Source of the DNA: Morchella semilibera
Lineage: Eukaryota; Ascomycota; Pezizomycetes; Pezizales; Morchellaceae
Assembly (NCBI GenBank): GCA_009192285.1
Contig: WBVU01000003.1
Location: forward strand, 4,743,973 to 4,807,972
DNA length: 64,000 nucleotides
Reading direction: 5' to 3'
Under the pieces are notes generated by a model that saw only the letters and a program-made list of their open reading frames with translations, made no database searches and was not told where the DNA came from. Numbering within the stretch: the stretch's first letter is position 1; the number at the start of each line of letters is the position of its first letter. A program made the position numbers and the translations under genes. Below, one piece after another: positions 41,251 through 53,700 of the stretch.

Positions 41251-42726
41251 GGATACTTAGCTGACCCATTCCCACAAAAGATTCTGGATCTACGGCAGAC
41301 AGATATAAAACACTGCAAGGAGATATCCCTAGCAGAATGTACCGAAGTAGACGGCCGCCTGCTCTATCGCGAAAGTCTTTATGCTCCCCGACTATGCACC
41401 ATTGAAATTGGAGATTCTGAAACAATACCACGATGCTCCTTCGGCAGGACACCCCGGCAGAGAAAAAACCTTTGAATTGGTTAGCAGGGAGTACTATTGG
41501 CCAAATATGCGTGATTATATCGGTCAATATATTCGGAATTGCCATATTTGCCAGCGAAGTAAGCCAACAACACATGGGAAGCTAGGAGTACTTCGACCGC
41601 TACCTATACCAGAACAACCCTGGAGAGAGGTCTCTATGGACTTTGTTACAGGTCTACCAGAGAGTGAGGGGTACGATGCTATATTGGTGGTTGTGGATCG
41701 GTTAACGAAGATGCGTCATTTCTTGCCCTGCAACACTACCGTTAATGCAGAAGATTTAGCCGATCTATATTTGCGACACGTTTGGAAACTGCATGGCCCT
41801 GCCTACACATATTACGTCCGATAGGGGAACCCAATTTACTGCGAAGTTCTGGAAATTCCTTTGCAAGCAATTGAAAATCGAAGCCAGAATGTCAACAGCC
41901 TTTCACCCGGAGACGGATGGTCAAACAGAGAGGTTGAATGCGGTGATGGAGCAATACCTTCGAGGATACGTGTCATATCAACAGGATACTGGGTAAGTGG
42001 TTGCCGATGGCGGAATTTGCAGCAAATAATCAGGTGTCAGCCTCCACCAAAGCCACCCCGTTTTTCGCCAACTATGGCTATCACCCTCGATTTACGATGG
42101 ACCTACGAAGATTAGAGAAAACTCCACCGAGCCTCGATGCCCACAACTTTGCAAGCAAGATGAAGGAATTGCACGACTACCTACGAACTCAACTGAGGAC
42201 CGCTCAAGATCAACAAGAGAAGTCAGTTAATACGAAGCGAACTCCCGCCCCACGTTATGAAGTTGCGATATGGTGTTTGTCTCAGCAAAGAATATCCGAA
42301 CTTCGCGGGAATTCCAGAAGCTTGATTGGAAAAGATTGGGACAATTTCCCGTTCAGGAAGTCGTCTCACCCTACGCTTATCGATAAATCTTCCTGGCTCG
42401 ATGAGGATGCATCCTGTCTTCCATGTTTCTCTGTTGGACCTTGCCGCCGTCGATCCTGTACCGGGGACAAAGACAATCACCACCTCCACCTATTGTTGTT
42501 GATCAGGAGGAGGAATATGAGGTCGAAGAAGTTTTGGACTCGAGGTATCATGGGAAGCAGGGACTTCAGTACTATGTGAAGTGGACAGGGTATGCTGACC
42601 CCACGTGGGAGCCCGCCGATTACCACCAACAGACTGCCGCCGTTGATAAGTTTCATATACGCTATCCTGCCAAACCAGGACCAGGGGATATCGAGGCTCG
42701 CAGGAGCTCGCGCTTGAAGGGGGGGC
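41203..42726 (+). pseudogene. Gypsy-5 integrase and chromodomain, frameshifted
   Basis: The tether (LFDEGYLADPFPQKILDLRQ) leads by frameshift to the HHCC domain ([26 protein letters not shown]), then the core: [11 protein letters not shown] (first D). After another shift near 41805 come TSDRGTQF (second D) and [12 protein letters not shown] (E). After a third shift near 41996 come AEFAANNQ and HPRFTMDLRRLE. After a fourth comes the chromodomain ([36 protein letters not shown]). All catalytic D, D, E residues are present, but on at least four frames. A polypurine tract (GAAGGGGGG near 42716-42724) precedes the right LTR. Confidence 0.9.
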
Positions 42727-42728
42727 TA

Positions 42729-43131
42729 CTTTCATGGATACGTTAGGATCGGAAGATTGGAAGGATTGGCAGGGTTGGGATTATTGTAAGCTAGGAGGTG
42801 GGGTTGAGTCAGAATAGGTTCTATAGGTTTCTGTTACGCGAGAATGAAGTTCATGGGTGGGGTTACGCGAGGATATGAGTCAGGCTTGGCTCTGGAATAA
42901 CGGGTATATAAGGGAGGCAACAGCGCCTACTCCTGTACTTTCTTTCTTTTCCTTTTCTCTTCACGCAACGTCTTCTGTAACTAGTACTCAATATACTTTA
43001 TAGTCTCTATACCCTTAGGGACTATCGCTGTTCGTTATATACTTTCTCTCTTATACTTCCCCTACTTGGGTCGTATCGCTGCAATCCTCTCGTGCCCTGT
43101 GGAACGAAGCTACACCACCTCCTCCTTGAGA
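42729..43131 (+). repeat. Right LTR of Gypsy-5
   Basis: 403 bp, nearly identical to the left LTR. It is followed by GATAT at 43132-43136, which matches the left flank. The near identity implies a recent insertion. Confidence 0.92.
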
Positions 43132-43136
43132 GATAT

Positions 43137-43535
43137 CCGGATTCTGATGCGGATTGAAGTTCAACCCTTCGACGTATATGCCTGTTTTTCCAAGATCGTA
43201 AGATAAACCAGATTGCGGTGCAAACTAGGCTAATAAATGCCTGAGATATATCATCAATGAAACCAGGATCCCTGGCCCCACGCATTTATCACCTTTTCAA
43301 TATTTTAGAAATATTATTTCCATGATTTCCGGGGCCCAAAAGTGAAGCCGGCCTGTCTAGTGGCTGTCAGCACCTTGCCAAAGGCTCATAGAACGGTGGA
43401 GAGAGCTCTTACAGTATAATTATCAGGATCGCTTACAAAACGGTCATTCTCGAGGAGAAAGGACACCCTCTTACCCTTTGCCTCTGGCGTTTTCTCCTCG
43501 CTCAAGCCATACAAAAGATCCTTCGACATGCAGTC
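43137..43535 (-). pseudogene. Middle exons of the broken minus-strand host gene
   Basis: An exon at 43413-43535 reads DCMSKDLLYGLSEEKTPEAK, then GKRVSFLLENDRFVSDPDNY, with a GTAAGA donor. A further open stretch at about 43140-43275 reads DPGFIDDISQAFISLVCTAI, WFILRSWKNRHIRRRVEL. The pattern of a ligand-like FLLENDRF block, then a short PxFIxxIxxAFI block, then an LVxTAIxxxLxxW helix resembles the fungal domain DUF6532; this is from memory of the family and is tentative. The solo LTR-C at 43540 starts at the exon's acceptor, and Gypsy-5 lies downstream. Confidence 0.5.
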
Positions 43536-43539
43536 CTTC

Positions 43540-44127
43540 TGTTACGGAGCAACGCGGAGACAACGAACAAGAGAGCCAAGGTACACAACCGGGGCTGGAA
43601 CGAGAACCGGGACGAGGGACAAGGACAAGAGAACTTAACCGAGGAGCAAGGTCGTAGGGCAGAGGGTCCAAATGGCCTCTCTGACGAAGACGTGGAGACG
43701 TAGATACCAGTAGACGACGCGGACTACGGTCATGGACTATGGCAGGCGAGGCGAGGCGAGGCGAAGACAAGGACGAAGCGAAGCGAGGACGAAGCGAGAT
43801 ACTATGGAAGACCCTTCAGGTCTTGGCAGCGACTATGGTTATGACGTAATATATTCAGGACTAAAAACACGAGATGAAACGAGACTAAACCGTAGGGTTG
43901 ATAACAGGAAGAACACGTAAGGAAAGAAAAGAGAAAGAGAAAGAAAAGAACAAAGGGAAGATCCGTAGCCACATATATATACCCCTCCTAATCCCTGTAC
44001 AATCATGACTCATCACACTGTATAACGGAAACCCATAGAAACTCCAAGAACCAAAAAGAAACCTTACACCCGAAGACCTATACTCTGATATCCTCCTCTT
44101 CCGCGAAGCCCGTGGTACGCCGTGATA
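43540..44127 (-). repeat. Solo LTR-C with TSD CCTTC
   Basis: Runs from TGTTACGGAGCAACGCGG to GGTACGCCGTGATA (588 bp). CCTTC lies at 43535-43539 and 44128-44132. Same family and orientation as 17933-18516, with no internal region. Confidence 0.92.
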
Positions 44128-44239
44128 CCTTCACTGTAAAAACAAGGTGCGATCTCACCCGCGAACAATTGATTTGAACCTAATGGAAGCAGTTAGCGAA
44201 GGCTCACTAAGCCCTCCAAAAGGCGCACGAGGCACTCAC

Positions 44240-45397
44240 GTCGCTCCTAGCTAACTTAGTCATTGGTAGACTTGTATTAAAATGGTCGTTTACCTCACTC
44301 CAAAACCGACGGACGTTAATACTAAGAGAATCAGCTTGAGGCCAAGGCTCCTCGAGCAATGTATAACTTCCGAGAAGGTATCCCGCATGCTTGATTACGG
44401 ACTTAGCCTCTGCTGCGTTTTCATTAATGGAGTCAGGCTCTAGTGCTCCATACTGCGAAGGCGTTGGCGTTCCATACTGCGAAGGCGTTGGCATTTTATG
44501 TGGAGATAGGGCTCTACGATATTGCTGTGGAGAGCTAGGCATGTGAATTTGAAGGGGTTGTCTTGTTCTCGTGGTCGAGCTCTTGTCGCAAGGTGCTGCT
44601 GGTCGAGCGAAATGAGGAACTTGTGGAGGCAATGCTAGCCCTTTCGGAGGCTGCTCCAGCCTTCCATGGAGTTTCCTGCCTTCGTGAATTCATGACATGA
44701 CGGTTTCCGTGCTCCGTTATATCAGCGGTTTGATTGAGACGAGGGGAATTTAAATGTCACATACCTGCATCATATTTACTGCAAAAGAAGAAGAAGCAAT
44801 TGCTTCTGCCGCCAGTCCACTAGGTCTCCTTCGAGTGGCTGCAAGAGCCCTGACGGAGGCCACAGGGGCCTCCCTTGGTGTTTTTCCAGCTCGCGACCCC
44901 CGGTTTGATAGTGGTTGTGGCAGTGGTCGTGATGGTGGTGGTAGTTGTGGTGATTGTGGTGGGGATGGTGGGACTGGGGATATACTCGGTTCTGATAAAG
45001 GTATACGCTGGGGCGGTGGTGCATTCTCATCTCCCGGCTCCTCGTCCTCATAGTCATCCTCATGGATTTGAACGTAGTCTTCCTCCTCTGGATGATCATC
45101 AAAATCACTGCAGGTTTTTGGTGGGCCCTGCAACGCTTCGTTTACCAATATTGCCCTGTCCGGAAACCTTTCTGGAGGGTTCGGGGAGCCATAGTAATCG
45201 GGGTCAGTATCTGGTTCTGTAGTACCGGAATTCCTACTGCTCGCAGCACTCAAAATACTCATCGCCCCCATTAGACATTTATTAATGGAGGAGGAGATCG
45301 GAGCTTGCATGCCATGTCCTTCCTCAACGCCACGCTTGTTGATTATTGCTCTCTGCGAAGCCATGATGGTGGTTTGTAAGGCTGGAAGAACCTTCAT
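44240..45397 (-). pseudogene. N-terminal exons of the broken host gene (possible DUF6532-like)
   Basis: Exon one, 44765-45397, starts MKVLPALQTTIMASQRAI. It holds an acidic stretch (DDHPEEEDYVQIHEDDYEDE) and a P/S-rich stretch, and ends AVNMMQ at a GTATGT donor. Exon two, 44240-44650, continues in phase (PPKGLALPPQVPHF, then a 9-codon repeat TPSQYG / TPTPSQYG). It ends with a helical block (AEAKSVIKHAGYLLGSYTLL, INVRRFWSEVNDHFNTSLP) before a GTGAGT donor. A TATATAG box lies near 45415-45422. Together with 43137-43535 and 36925-37246 it makes a gene of about 2.7 kb before insertions. No enzyme motif is recognised. Such genes often belong to fungal repeat families, so a transposon origin is also possible. 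Confidence 0.55.
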
Positions 45398-45702
45398 GAA
45401 GGCTCTCACCTCCACTATATATGGTTCAATTCACACCATATCACCTTTGCTTTTTCTCGGCAATTAGAGGTTTTTGGCGAGAAGCCTTCCGGACGGCTCG
45501 CTAAGACAAAATCAATTCTATAACTAACCTAAATGAGATAACACGATACTCAAATAGGTAACCATACATTCACAGGCGAAATTGCAACTGCATCTCCAAA
45601 AAACAAAAAACAACTGCAGTCAACATCAAACCGCTTATCAGGCCTTCTAAGCTCTAATCAAGCCTTCTAAGCTTCAATTAATGCTCCTCGGGCCTTCTAA
45701 AC

Positions 45703-46923
45703 TCACACTAGGCCACTAGAGTCCTCGGAGACACAGTCGTTGGCATCTCCGCCTTGATCATTGATGTGCCTAAACAGGTCATTTCTCTCGGCCTGGGACC
45801 AAATATGGTCACAATCATATTGACAAGACTCAAGGGTAATGGCATTTGGATAGAGCCTTCTTCCAATTGCTGCGTACATCTCGGAACGCTCTTGCACCAC
45901 CGCCTGGACCATCTGACACCCATCATCAGTACGGAGCATGGAGATATTCAAACCTGTTTGATCAACCCTATTCCTAAACGTCAGCATCTCCTCCTCAACA
46001 TCAACCTCTATTCCATCAATGATGCCTCTAGTAAGGTGCTTATATCCTTCTAGTGAAGGTGTTTGAAGCATTTGGGTAGGCCCAGTAATGATTGCCGAAG
46101 GCCTGTGAAGCACCGCACAGAGCCTCAAGGGTTTTGCCTCTGTGATTTTGAGCCAACCTTCCAGCTCTTCAGAATCTCCGATCTGCACATATTCCGGATT
46201 TGGGGGATAGGATGCCTGCCCCCGGGGGGCCGAATTGGACAACGCCTCGTAGAAGGCTCGGAAAGCCCTCGCGGGGCTCCCTGGAGCCGCTGGTGGGGCT
46301 CGCTTTATTGCAAGTCTTTCTAAATCTTGCATAGACAATCCCTAAAGGATGTTAATAAAGGGGATAAGCGATCCGGGCCCGTACCAATCATAGTGGCGGT
46401 ATATATCGCTGGGTATGCCTGTAACCCTTTCTGGGTCAATAATATGTATGGTTATTGCCGGCCTGTAGGGTATTCCCAAGGCCTGCCAAAACTCCGGTGT
46501 GGTCTGCAGTTCGTTTGTGCGGGCAGGAAGTGCCCCGGAGGTGGGTGTATCTTTAACTTCATCATCTGCGCCCCTCAAAGCCCCACCGTAGTGTTGGGCT
46601 GTCTTGTTTCTCTTCTGGGATAGATCGATAATGAGGCGGAGGAGGGCTGCTTGGATCTTTATAGAGTCCTCTGAAGCCTTTGCTGACCATGTGGTCTTTA
46701 GCGCCTTGATGGCCCTGTGGTCCATGCAAAATTGACACAGATTGTTGAATAATTGTTCGCCCAAGGTGACCTTATTAACCCACACTATTCTTACCATCTC
46801 ATCCGTGAGGTCGCTACAGACAGCCTTATAGATAGCATCTTTTCCAGTCAATTGTAGGATTCTTCGGCAGTCGTAAATTGTCGTGCACTTACACGTAGCA
46901 GCTGGTCTCCCGAGTGGTAGCAT
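45703..46923 (-). pseudogene. Unknown protein with one in-frame TAG
   Basis: From ATG at 46923 (MLPLGRPAATCKCTTIYD) the frame stays open for 193 codons. It hits TAG at 46342-46344, then continues in the same frame for about 212 codons (GLSMQDLERLAIKRAPPAAP ... FRHINDQGGDANDCVSEDSS) to TGA at 45703-45705. Features are an early cysteine-containing segment (CKCTTIYDCRR), a helical region (CQFCMDHRAIKALKTTW) and no membrane segment. I do not recognise the family. It lies head-to-tail upstream of the gene at 44240-45397, with a 306-bp gap. Without the TAG it would be about 406 residues. A sequencing error, a recent nonsense mutation and a short unseen intron are all possible. Confidence 0.5.
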
Positions 46924-47136
46924 GGTTGGAGTCTTTTCCGGGTTTGTGGGGCCTTTTTGGAGGTTTGGGGTAGGTGTTAAGATTTGAAGGGACGTTTAAA
47001 GCTGCGGCTGTCAATGACTTGAATATAGAGCTTTAGAATGAATACTGTACCATCTTAAATATTGTATAGTAATTCAAGATCGAAGCCTGGAAAGGCCTCG
47101 AGTGGCCTGAAGAACCGTATGTTTGAAAGTGGCAAG
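46924..47136. other. Short spacer, no gene seen
   Basis: Possible upstream region of the unknown gene. AT-moderate and without repeats. Confidence 0.5.
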
Positions 47137-47780
47137 TGTAATAGAGTAACTGGGAGGCAAGGTAGCGGAGGACAATAATGACGCAGAAGGATTCGAGAGG
47201 CACAGCCCGTACAACGAGAATACTGACGAAGGCGAGGACAACACCGGGCAGGCACAAGCACAGGCACCGGCGAGGGCAAAGGTAAGGGCAGAGGCAAAAG
47301 AGCAAAGGGCAGAAAAAGTGAGGGCCGGATGGACCTCAATGAGAACAATGAGAGATACTATTGATTTCCTCATTACTGAAGACAGATCACGAGGTCGAGG
47401 GAGCTATTACTAGAAATAGGAGTATATTACTATGTACCGAGATAACAGGAAGATGAGACAGAGAAGCAAGATAGAAAAGAAGCAAGGAAAGCATCTATGC
47501 CCGCTATTTAATACCCTTCTCCGTCAGTCCAGCATGACTTATATTATACATCAGCCCATAGAAACTCATAGAAATCTATCGCAACCACACCTCGTATTCC
47601 TCCCCACTTTCTTTTCTATTTACATTACAAATCCATCACGCTACTAGTATCTAACCTCCTAGAATCCAATGACGATACCCTCTCCTCAGCACACCCTCTT
47701 CCTCGCTTAGCATTACCTTCACAATCACAACAGTGCTTCGACTACTGAACCCTCGGGGCCGATGCCAAGACGCCGGGACA
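47137..47780 (-). repeat. LTR-A, reverse
   Basis: Runs from TGTAATAGAGTAACTGGG to AAGACGCCGGGACA (644 bp), with GGCAAAGG hexamers and the CTATTTAATACC box. No matching duplication (GCAAG and CTATA). It is the last LTR in the window; no transposon sequence is recognised after it. Confidence 0.85.
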
Positions 47781-50700
47781 CTATAGAAATATACGGACTG
47801 GCACTAATGCACTCAATCATAGTCGGCTACACTGTAAAGTACATTATATATACATCTTCCAGTTCTCACATGATTTTATGTCTTGAAAACTGGTTGTGTT
47901 GTATCAAGAACTGTTATATTTGAACATTCGTCGTTGAGCGCTGTGCCAAGCCGCGCCGCGCTGTACTAGTCTATCAACACCTAGTGCCCGTCTTCACCTC
48001 GTTTTTCACGGTTCGTGAAGTCTATCACAGGCAGTTGCGGGTGGTACAAGCGTTCCCTACTGGTACTCAAATTTCTCCGTTGGGTTAGGGTTGTCGCCCG
48101 TTGCGCTTCCTCGAGGGAGTAACAGGTCGCGTGTGCACGCACCAGGCTGGGATGCGGACCGGGCCGGACGGTTATCTCATCCCATCGAACACGTAAGGAC
48201 GCGTATTAATCACGATTGGTCTAGTGGTGGTGGGTCATGTGAGTGGGTCGATAACGTGAATCAATGCGTTAGAAACCACTCCCAGCTTCCCTAAATGTAT
48301 AAGACAAAACTACCCCTTTAAAATCGAGCCCAGACCTAGCGAAAGCCAGGGACACAATAGTGAGTGATATACCATGACGCACCCAAACCTAAAGCCTACT
48401 CATTCACAATTGATAAACTTAAAACCTAAAAACTAATCCCCTTCACTTGTGTGTCTGGCTTAGAATTGAGTCAATTTCTCCCGCCAGTTGGTTAATTTTA
48501 TAGCGGCCAAGAATCCTATAACTACATGTACCCATCTTTACCAGAAAATTTGAGAAGGGTTGACCAAACAGTCCCTTCTACTTAACCACATTGGGGCCAA
48601 ATGAGGACGGCACAAAGTCTATAAGGCCAGAAACGGTACCTACATGTAGTGATTTTAGCCAGCACAATACATTGGTTTGGGGGGAGGGGTGAGGCGTATT
48701 GCGACGAGTGACACCGTGTGACTGAGTCGAATATTACATGTACTTACCTTACAAGTACATGTATGTATGTATTTACCCTTCACAAATATCAATGTACCGT
48801 AGCATACATGCTTCCATACGTTAATATATATAAACTGTACATACATATAATTCCGCATACCTAAGTACATGTACATGTAGTTATACTTCCACGTACGCGA
48901 CTAATCTCTATTCCCACCCACCCTTATCAGCTCTACCTACAGCAGAGGCCTATATACATACAAGCTACATGCATGTATAACTTAAACCCCCCCTCCCCCA
49001 AAGCCAGCCTCGACAGCCAGTTTTTCCTTCTTCTCTTTTACTTTTTTTCCTATCTGCGGGACGTTCCATGAGCCTACAGGGACATGTAACATAACATAAA
49101 TACATGTACGTTTGGGGGGTTTCCTTGCTTTAAGGTTTTGTACTAGTGAAAGGAGATGACGGCAGAGGTCTTATTGGCTTGGTTGCCTTGGAGGTGCTTG
49201 GAAGAGCATACATGTATTTTGTACATGTACTGTAGTTATTATATTATGATTATTATTAATACATCTACTGGTAGGATAACTTCCATCAGGGTACGGTGCT
49301 ATACCGCGATATAATTAACGGTCAGCTAAAAGCCCTTCATCCATTCATCAGCCCATCTCTGTTACTCCCTCCCAATCACACCTCACCCAAGCGGTAGAAG
49401 GCTTGGCTTCGCTCCGTGTCTCAGTCACGAACACAGAGTAGAAAACAGATAATCAACCCGGATACACGCATAACCTGGTCCTGGTCCTGGCACTGTGGGC
49501 AGCCGTCAGGCCCGCTTCTCTGTCCGTCTGTCCGTTCATTTGGCCGCCCGCTCATACTCTTGACTTGAATTATATGCATGCAGGGAAGGGTCAGGAGAGG
49601 AGGACCTTTCTGCAGGCTGGACAGTTATTTCGGCCGAACAAAGTCCGCATAGCTTACAAGTTACTGTGCATCAGCAGGCTGGCGTGGGATAAGGAGGGGA
49701 GGAATTGAGGGAAGGAGCTTGGACTAATTGGTAGTCCTATATACATGTACATACATACTGGCAAATATGCAATGTATTTATAACTGATAGACTACTCATG
49801 CTGGCTAGAGTGTATGAAGTGTATGAAGTGTATGAAGTGTATGAAGGGAAAAAACTTTCCTGCATCGAAGCCCTAATACTCAGCGCTAGGCAGCTGGGCC
49901 AACTGTATGCCACCAGGGCCTCTTTCTCACCAACATGTACTCCTCTACTCCCGAATTCCCGCCGAGCCCCGGAAAGCCACAGGCAGCGTATGCAGAAACA
50001 TATTCATCCGGAGAAGCTCTTAGTATAGTACACACCCACATATCTAGCCAGTGTTACTCCACGCAACAAGTCCGAAAAAATGCAACTATGAGCACATTAC
50101 AAAACGGGACCCTAGTTTTCGACGAACAGGGCAGTGGAACAGGACTGTGAGATGCCAACGCCGATACTGGTCCGTTCCATACAGGAACAATACGGGCGAG
50201 TGATTATCGTAGATGACGAAGTCATGCATTTACGTGCGTGGAGTAGGGAAGGGGAGGGAAACAAAAAGAAGGGGGTGGGCAGGGAAGGGCATAGAGATTT
50301 CGGTTCCAGCGATCATGGTGGAGACGTTTCACTCTGGTTGGAGGTAGGGATGGGTGTTGTTTTAAGTTATACTTTGGCCATGTAGGTATGGGAATCATAG
50401 ATAAGACGATTGTGTTCAAGTTGTGGGCGAGAGGACAGATCTAAAACCGCCCAGACTGGCCCGCCGAGTGACTTTTCGTGATAGGATTATATATTGGGAG
50501 ACCCTAGTTACTAGCAGCGGCTAGGATGTGGTTGCTAGTGGTATGTGTAGTGTGAGTACATGAACTACATATATTCTAGCATGGTAAATTTAGCAGCGAG
50601 TTTGTAACGCGATAACACACGCAGTTACAGATTCACACGCGGACCCTGAATAATTGGATTACCTTCCAACCGCCTAAGTATATATCTATATGTGCATGTA

Positions 50701-53700
50701 CTGCGGCGCTAGCTTGTACAATTGTACAACCGCACGCTCCTAGATCTACTAGCTAGGAGAGTATAGATGTATGGGTAACTCATTATTGTAGGGCAGGACG
50801 CATCGACCGAAACTATTCCAGAGATCTACCCAATTCGCATTCCACATCCGCTCCTTCTGAGAAAAAGTAAAAAATTTATGGGCAAGTGGTGCCCGGGGAA
50901 AAAAGTATATGTATCTGGAGAATACGGGACGAAAAAGACAACCTTCTTATCCCTATTGCGCGCAGATCGCATATGTATGGAAGAGTCAGTGACAGAGACA
51001 ACGGAGTCTCCTCCGTCGTCAAAGGGCAGCGCAGTAAAATTTTTGCCAAAGTGTTTAGCCAAGAGCTCCAGTGCGTGAGCCAAGGTTAATGGGATGCGTG
51101 TATGTAGGGAGATACATGTGCGCCAACCTTTTATCTGATCGATCGTGTGTATCAAAGGAGTTTCATCGAGAGCATAGCTAGCCAGCCGGGCCCTGCATTC
51201 GAATCCTCAGTCAGAGGATAGGAGACACGGATTGCATTGTTGATTGCAAGAGATACTAGAAGGAGAAGCCAAGCACGCCGCGTCACTCGAACACGGAGAA
51301 TTTCTCTGGGCAAGGTACGGAGAAAGCTGTAACGGGCGTATTTTCCTTCCTGAGACATTTTTGGGTGAAAATTAAAGTTGGGGGACACCATGCACCCTTT
51401 TCCAAAGTTGAGGCTGTGAATTGATCGTCATAGCTTGGAACTCTGGAACTCAAGCCTAAGAGAGAAACCAAGTAATTTGCACTCCCGGTGCGCTCAACCA
51501 CGAAACCGGGGCCGCGAGTGATTGACCGAGCATGCGCCCAACCCATCTCCGAACTTTAAAATACCCTCTTGGTATTTCTTGGCAGTTTCCAGCTTGCACT
51601 CTCTTCAAGCAAACCCCCGTCGGTTGCTTGGATGGGATTTAGGAATCTCAAAGTCTTTGATGCAACCCTATGGATTGGTAGTCTTGGTCCGACGAGGCCT
51701 ATAAAACCATCTGAGCGAGTAGGATCTGAACAAAGGGGGGGGGGCGACGTTATTCTAGTCCAACATCATTGCAGCGTAATGAAGTTACGCAGGATCAGAA
51801 TAACGTTACGCGGACGTGGCCCTGGTGGTGATCGCGGTGGTTCGAGGGAAGTGAAAGATTGAAAGGGTCCGAGTATGTGAGCAACTGTGTGATCATTGAT
51901 ATTCTGTATCTGGCCACATAGACGAAGATCCTCAGTGTGTGCCATGTAGTTTTGTTCTTTCTTTTTTTACCTCCGTAAAGCTATTTTGGCCACTTTATTC
52001 ACTTCCGGTATACTCGGAGTCGGGCGGAAGACGACCAGAATAACGCAAAAGGTGGGGGACGAAAAGGAGGGCGAGAAAACAAGTTGTTCACAAGCCTCAA
52101 ACTTTTTTTGGGTCGTTCATTGACACTCATGCCAGCCGAGTGAGGTCAAGTAACTTCCGCTCTGCTAGCGGCGGAACCTCGGTCAAATTATTCAGAGGTT
52201 GCGGCGACGGCGGTCACATCCTCCCCTCATAGTTAGTGTCAAGAGTCAAGTCAGCGGCGTTGGTTTATGTCCCGCTTCCCCACTTGAGGGGGAAATCCTT
52301 GGATCTGCCGCCAAGTCCGCTGGCGAGCAAGCGTAATTTTGCGGAGATGGTTGTGCCCCACTGCTCCTGATAGTTACCTATCGCGATAGTAAAGGAGGCT
52401 CGGACTTTGTCGCGAAGGCTTTTGGGAGGCGACTCCTGTGATAAAAATTGCCCACTCCGATAGGAATTATTATTACTAATAATTCAGTGTGCTCAGCGTG
52501 CCGGCTTGCTCTGCCTGGGTAAGAAGCAGCTGCTCCCATAGGATCACTGAGAATTACGGATCTTACGGCACGCCGAGAGCAGCAGGGCAGGAATAAAAAC
52601 ATTAAAATTGTAAGCAACACGTAGGAATATTATTCCCATTTCCACCGCTAGAGTTAAAGCTACAATTCTATCCTGTTTTATCGGTGCCTCTGGTCTCTGA
52701 GATTGGAGATTCTTCCTTTACTAGTTTCGGGGAGATCGGTGTGCACATGCCATCGAATAATCCATGTTGCCGCACCGTGGTTGTGGCCTGTAGGTGTTTC
52801 GGAAGTTATATGTTACTCGACTTAGACTTATGTAGGCAATCACGAGTGGCGTAGTTGATGGCGGGTTGGCTTTAGCAACTTGGCGAGCTAGGGGAATTCT
52901 TTCTGTTGGTTATAACTCAAAACTGTGGGGTGGATGCTTTGTCTTGTAAATCATTATCACTGGCACTGGTCCACTCTTATTTCGGTTTGTCTTAATCTTC
53001 AGAATGTACACCTAAAAGGAAAACAGGGAGAAACACATATAAATTACTAAAACCGTTTGGGTGGTGACCACTGGCTGGGTGCGGTATGTACAGAGAGCTT
53101 CCCCTGGCAGAGCGAAGCGCGGAGACGTCCAACCAGCGTATGATGGACATTGATTGGCCCCCAACTTTTTGCAGCCAATCAAATTAAGGCGTTGACTTCG
53201 GCAAGGCTTTGCCAACTTGGCTAAGGTGCAAAGAAAGCTGAGACGCTGGGACAGCCATGACATGCCAGCCGCCTGAACCGCTCGATACCATAACCACCCG
53301 TGGTTCTCTGGGGGGGGGGGATTCTCACTACGCATATACATGTATGTAGGAGCACATGTATGTTGTGAAGTCGGGCTGAAGTGGACGTCCTCCCAGGGGC
53401 ATATCAATTAGCGTTCACTACTAGCTATAGTAGTACTGTTGCTTCTCTGCGGGGAGATGCTGTCGCTGTCTCCGTCTTCTCCGCCACTACGGATTACCTC
53501 CGCAGTGAAATATCCACCAAATCACCTAGCGGCTGAGAAGGTGAGCTGGCAAAGACTCTTATTTTTTTCTGCTTCGCTTAGTGTATTGCCAAATGGGAAG
53601 CCCTTATTTTGGCCCGCTTTTGAGCCTCAAGTGGCTTGTTCTGTTTTTGGTATGTAACAAGGGCATGGGGTGGGGTTAAATTGATTGCCTCGGTGGGAAA

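Noticed and set aside
44875-45222. Plus-strand frames opposite the P/S-rich exon at 44765-45397
   Set aside because: They are valine/glycine-rich antisense of a proline-rich coding stretch. The minus strand has splice sites and phase continuity.
50826-51155. 109-codon minus-strand frame in the long spacer
   Set aside because: No recognised motif. One of many frames of this size in a 7-kb region; without transcript data it cannot be separated from chance.
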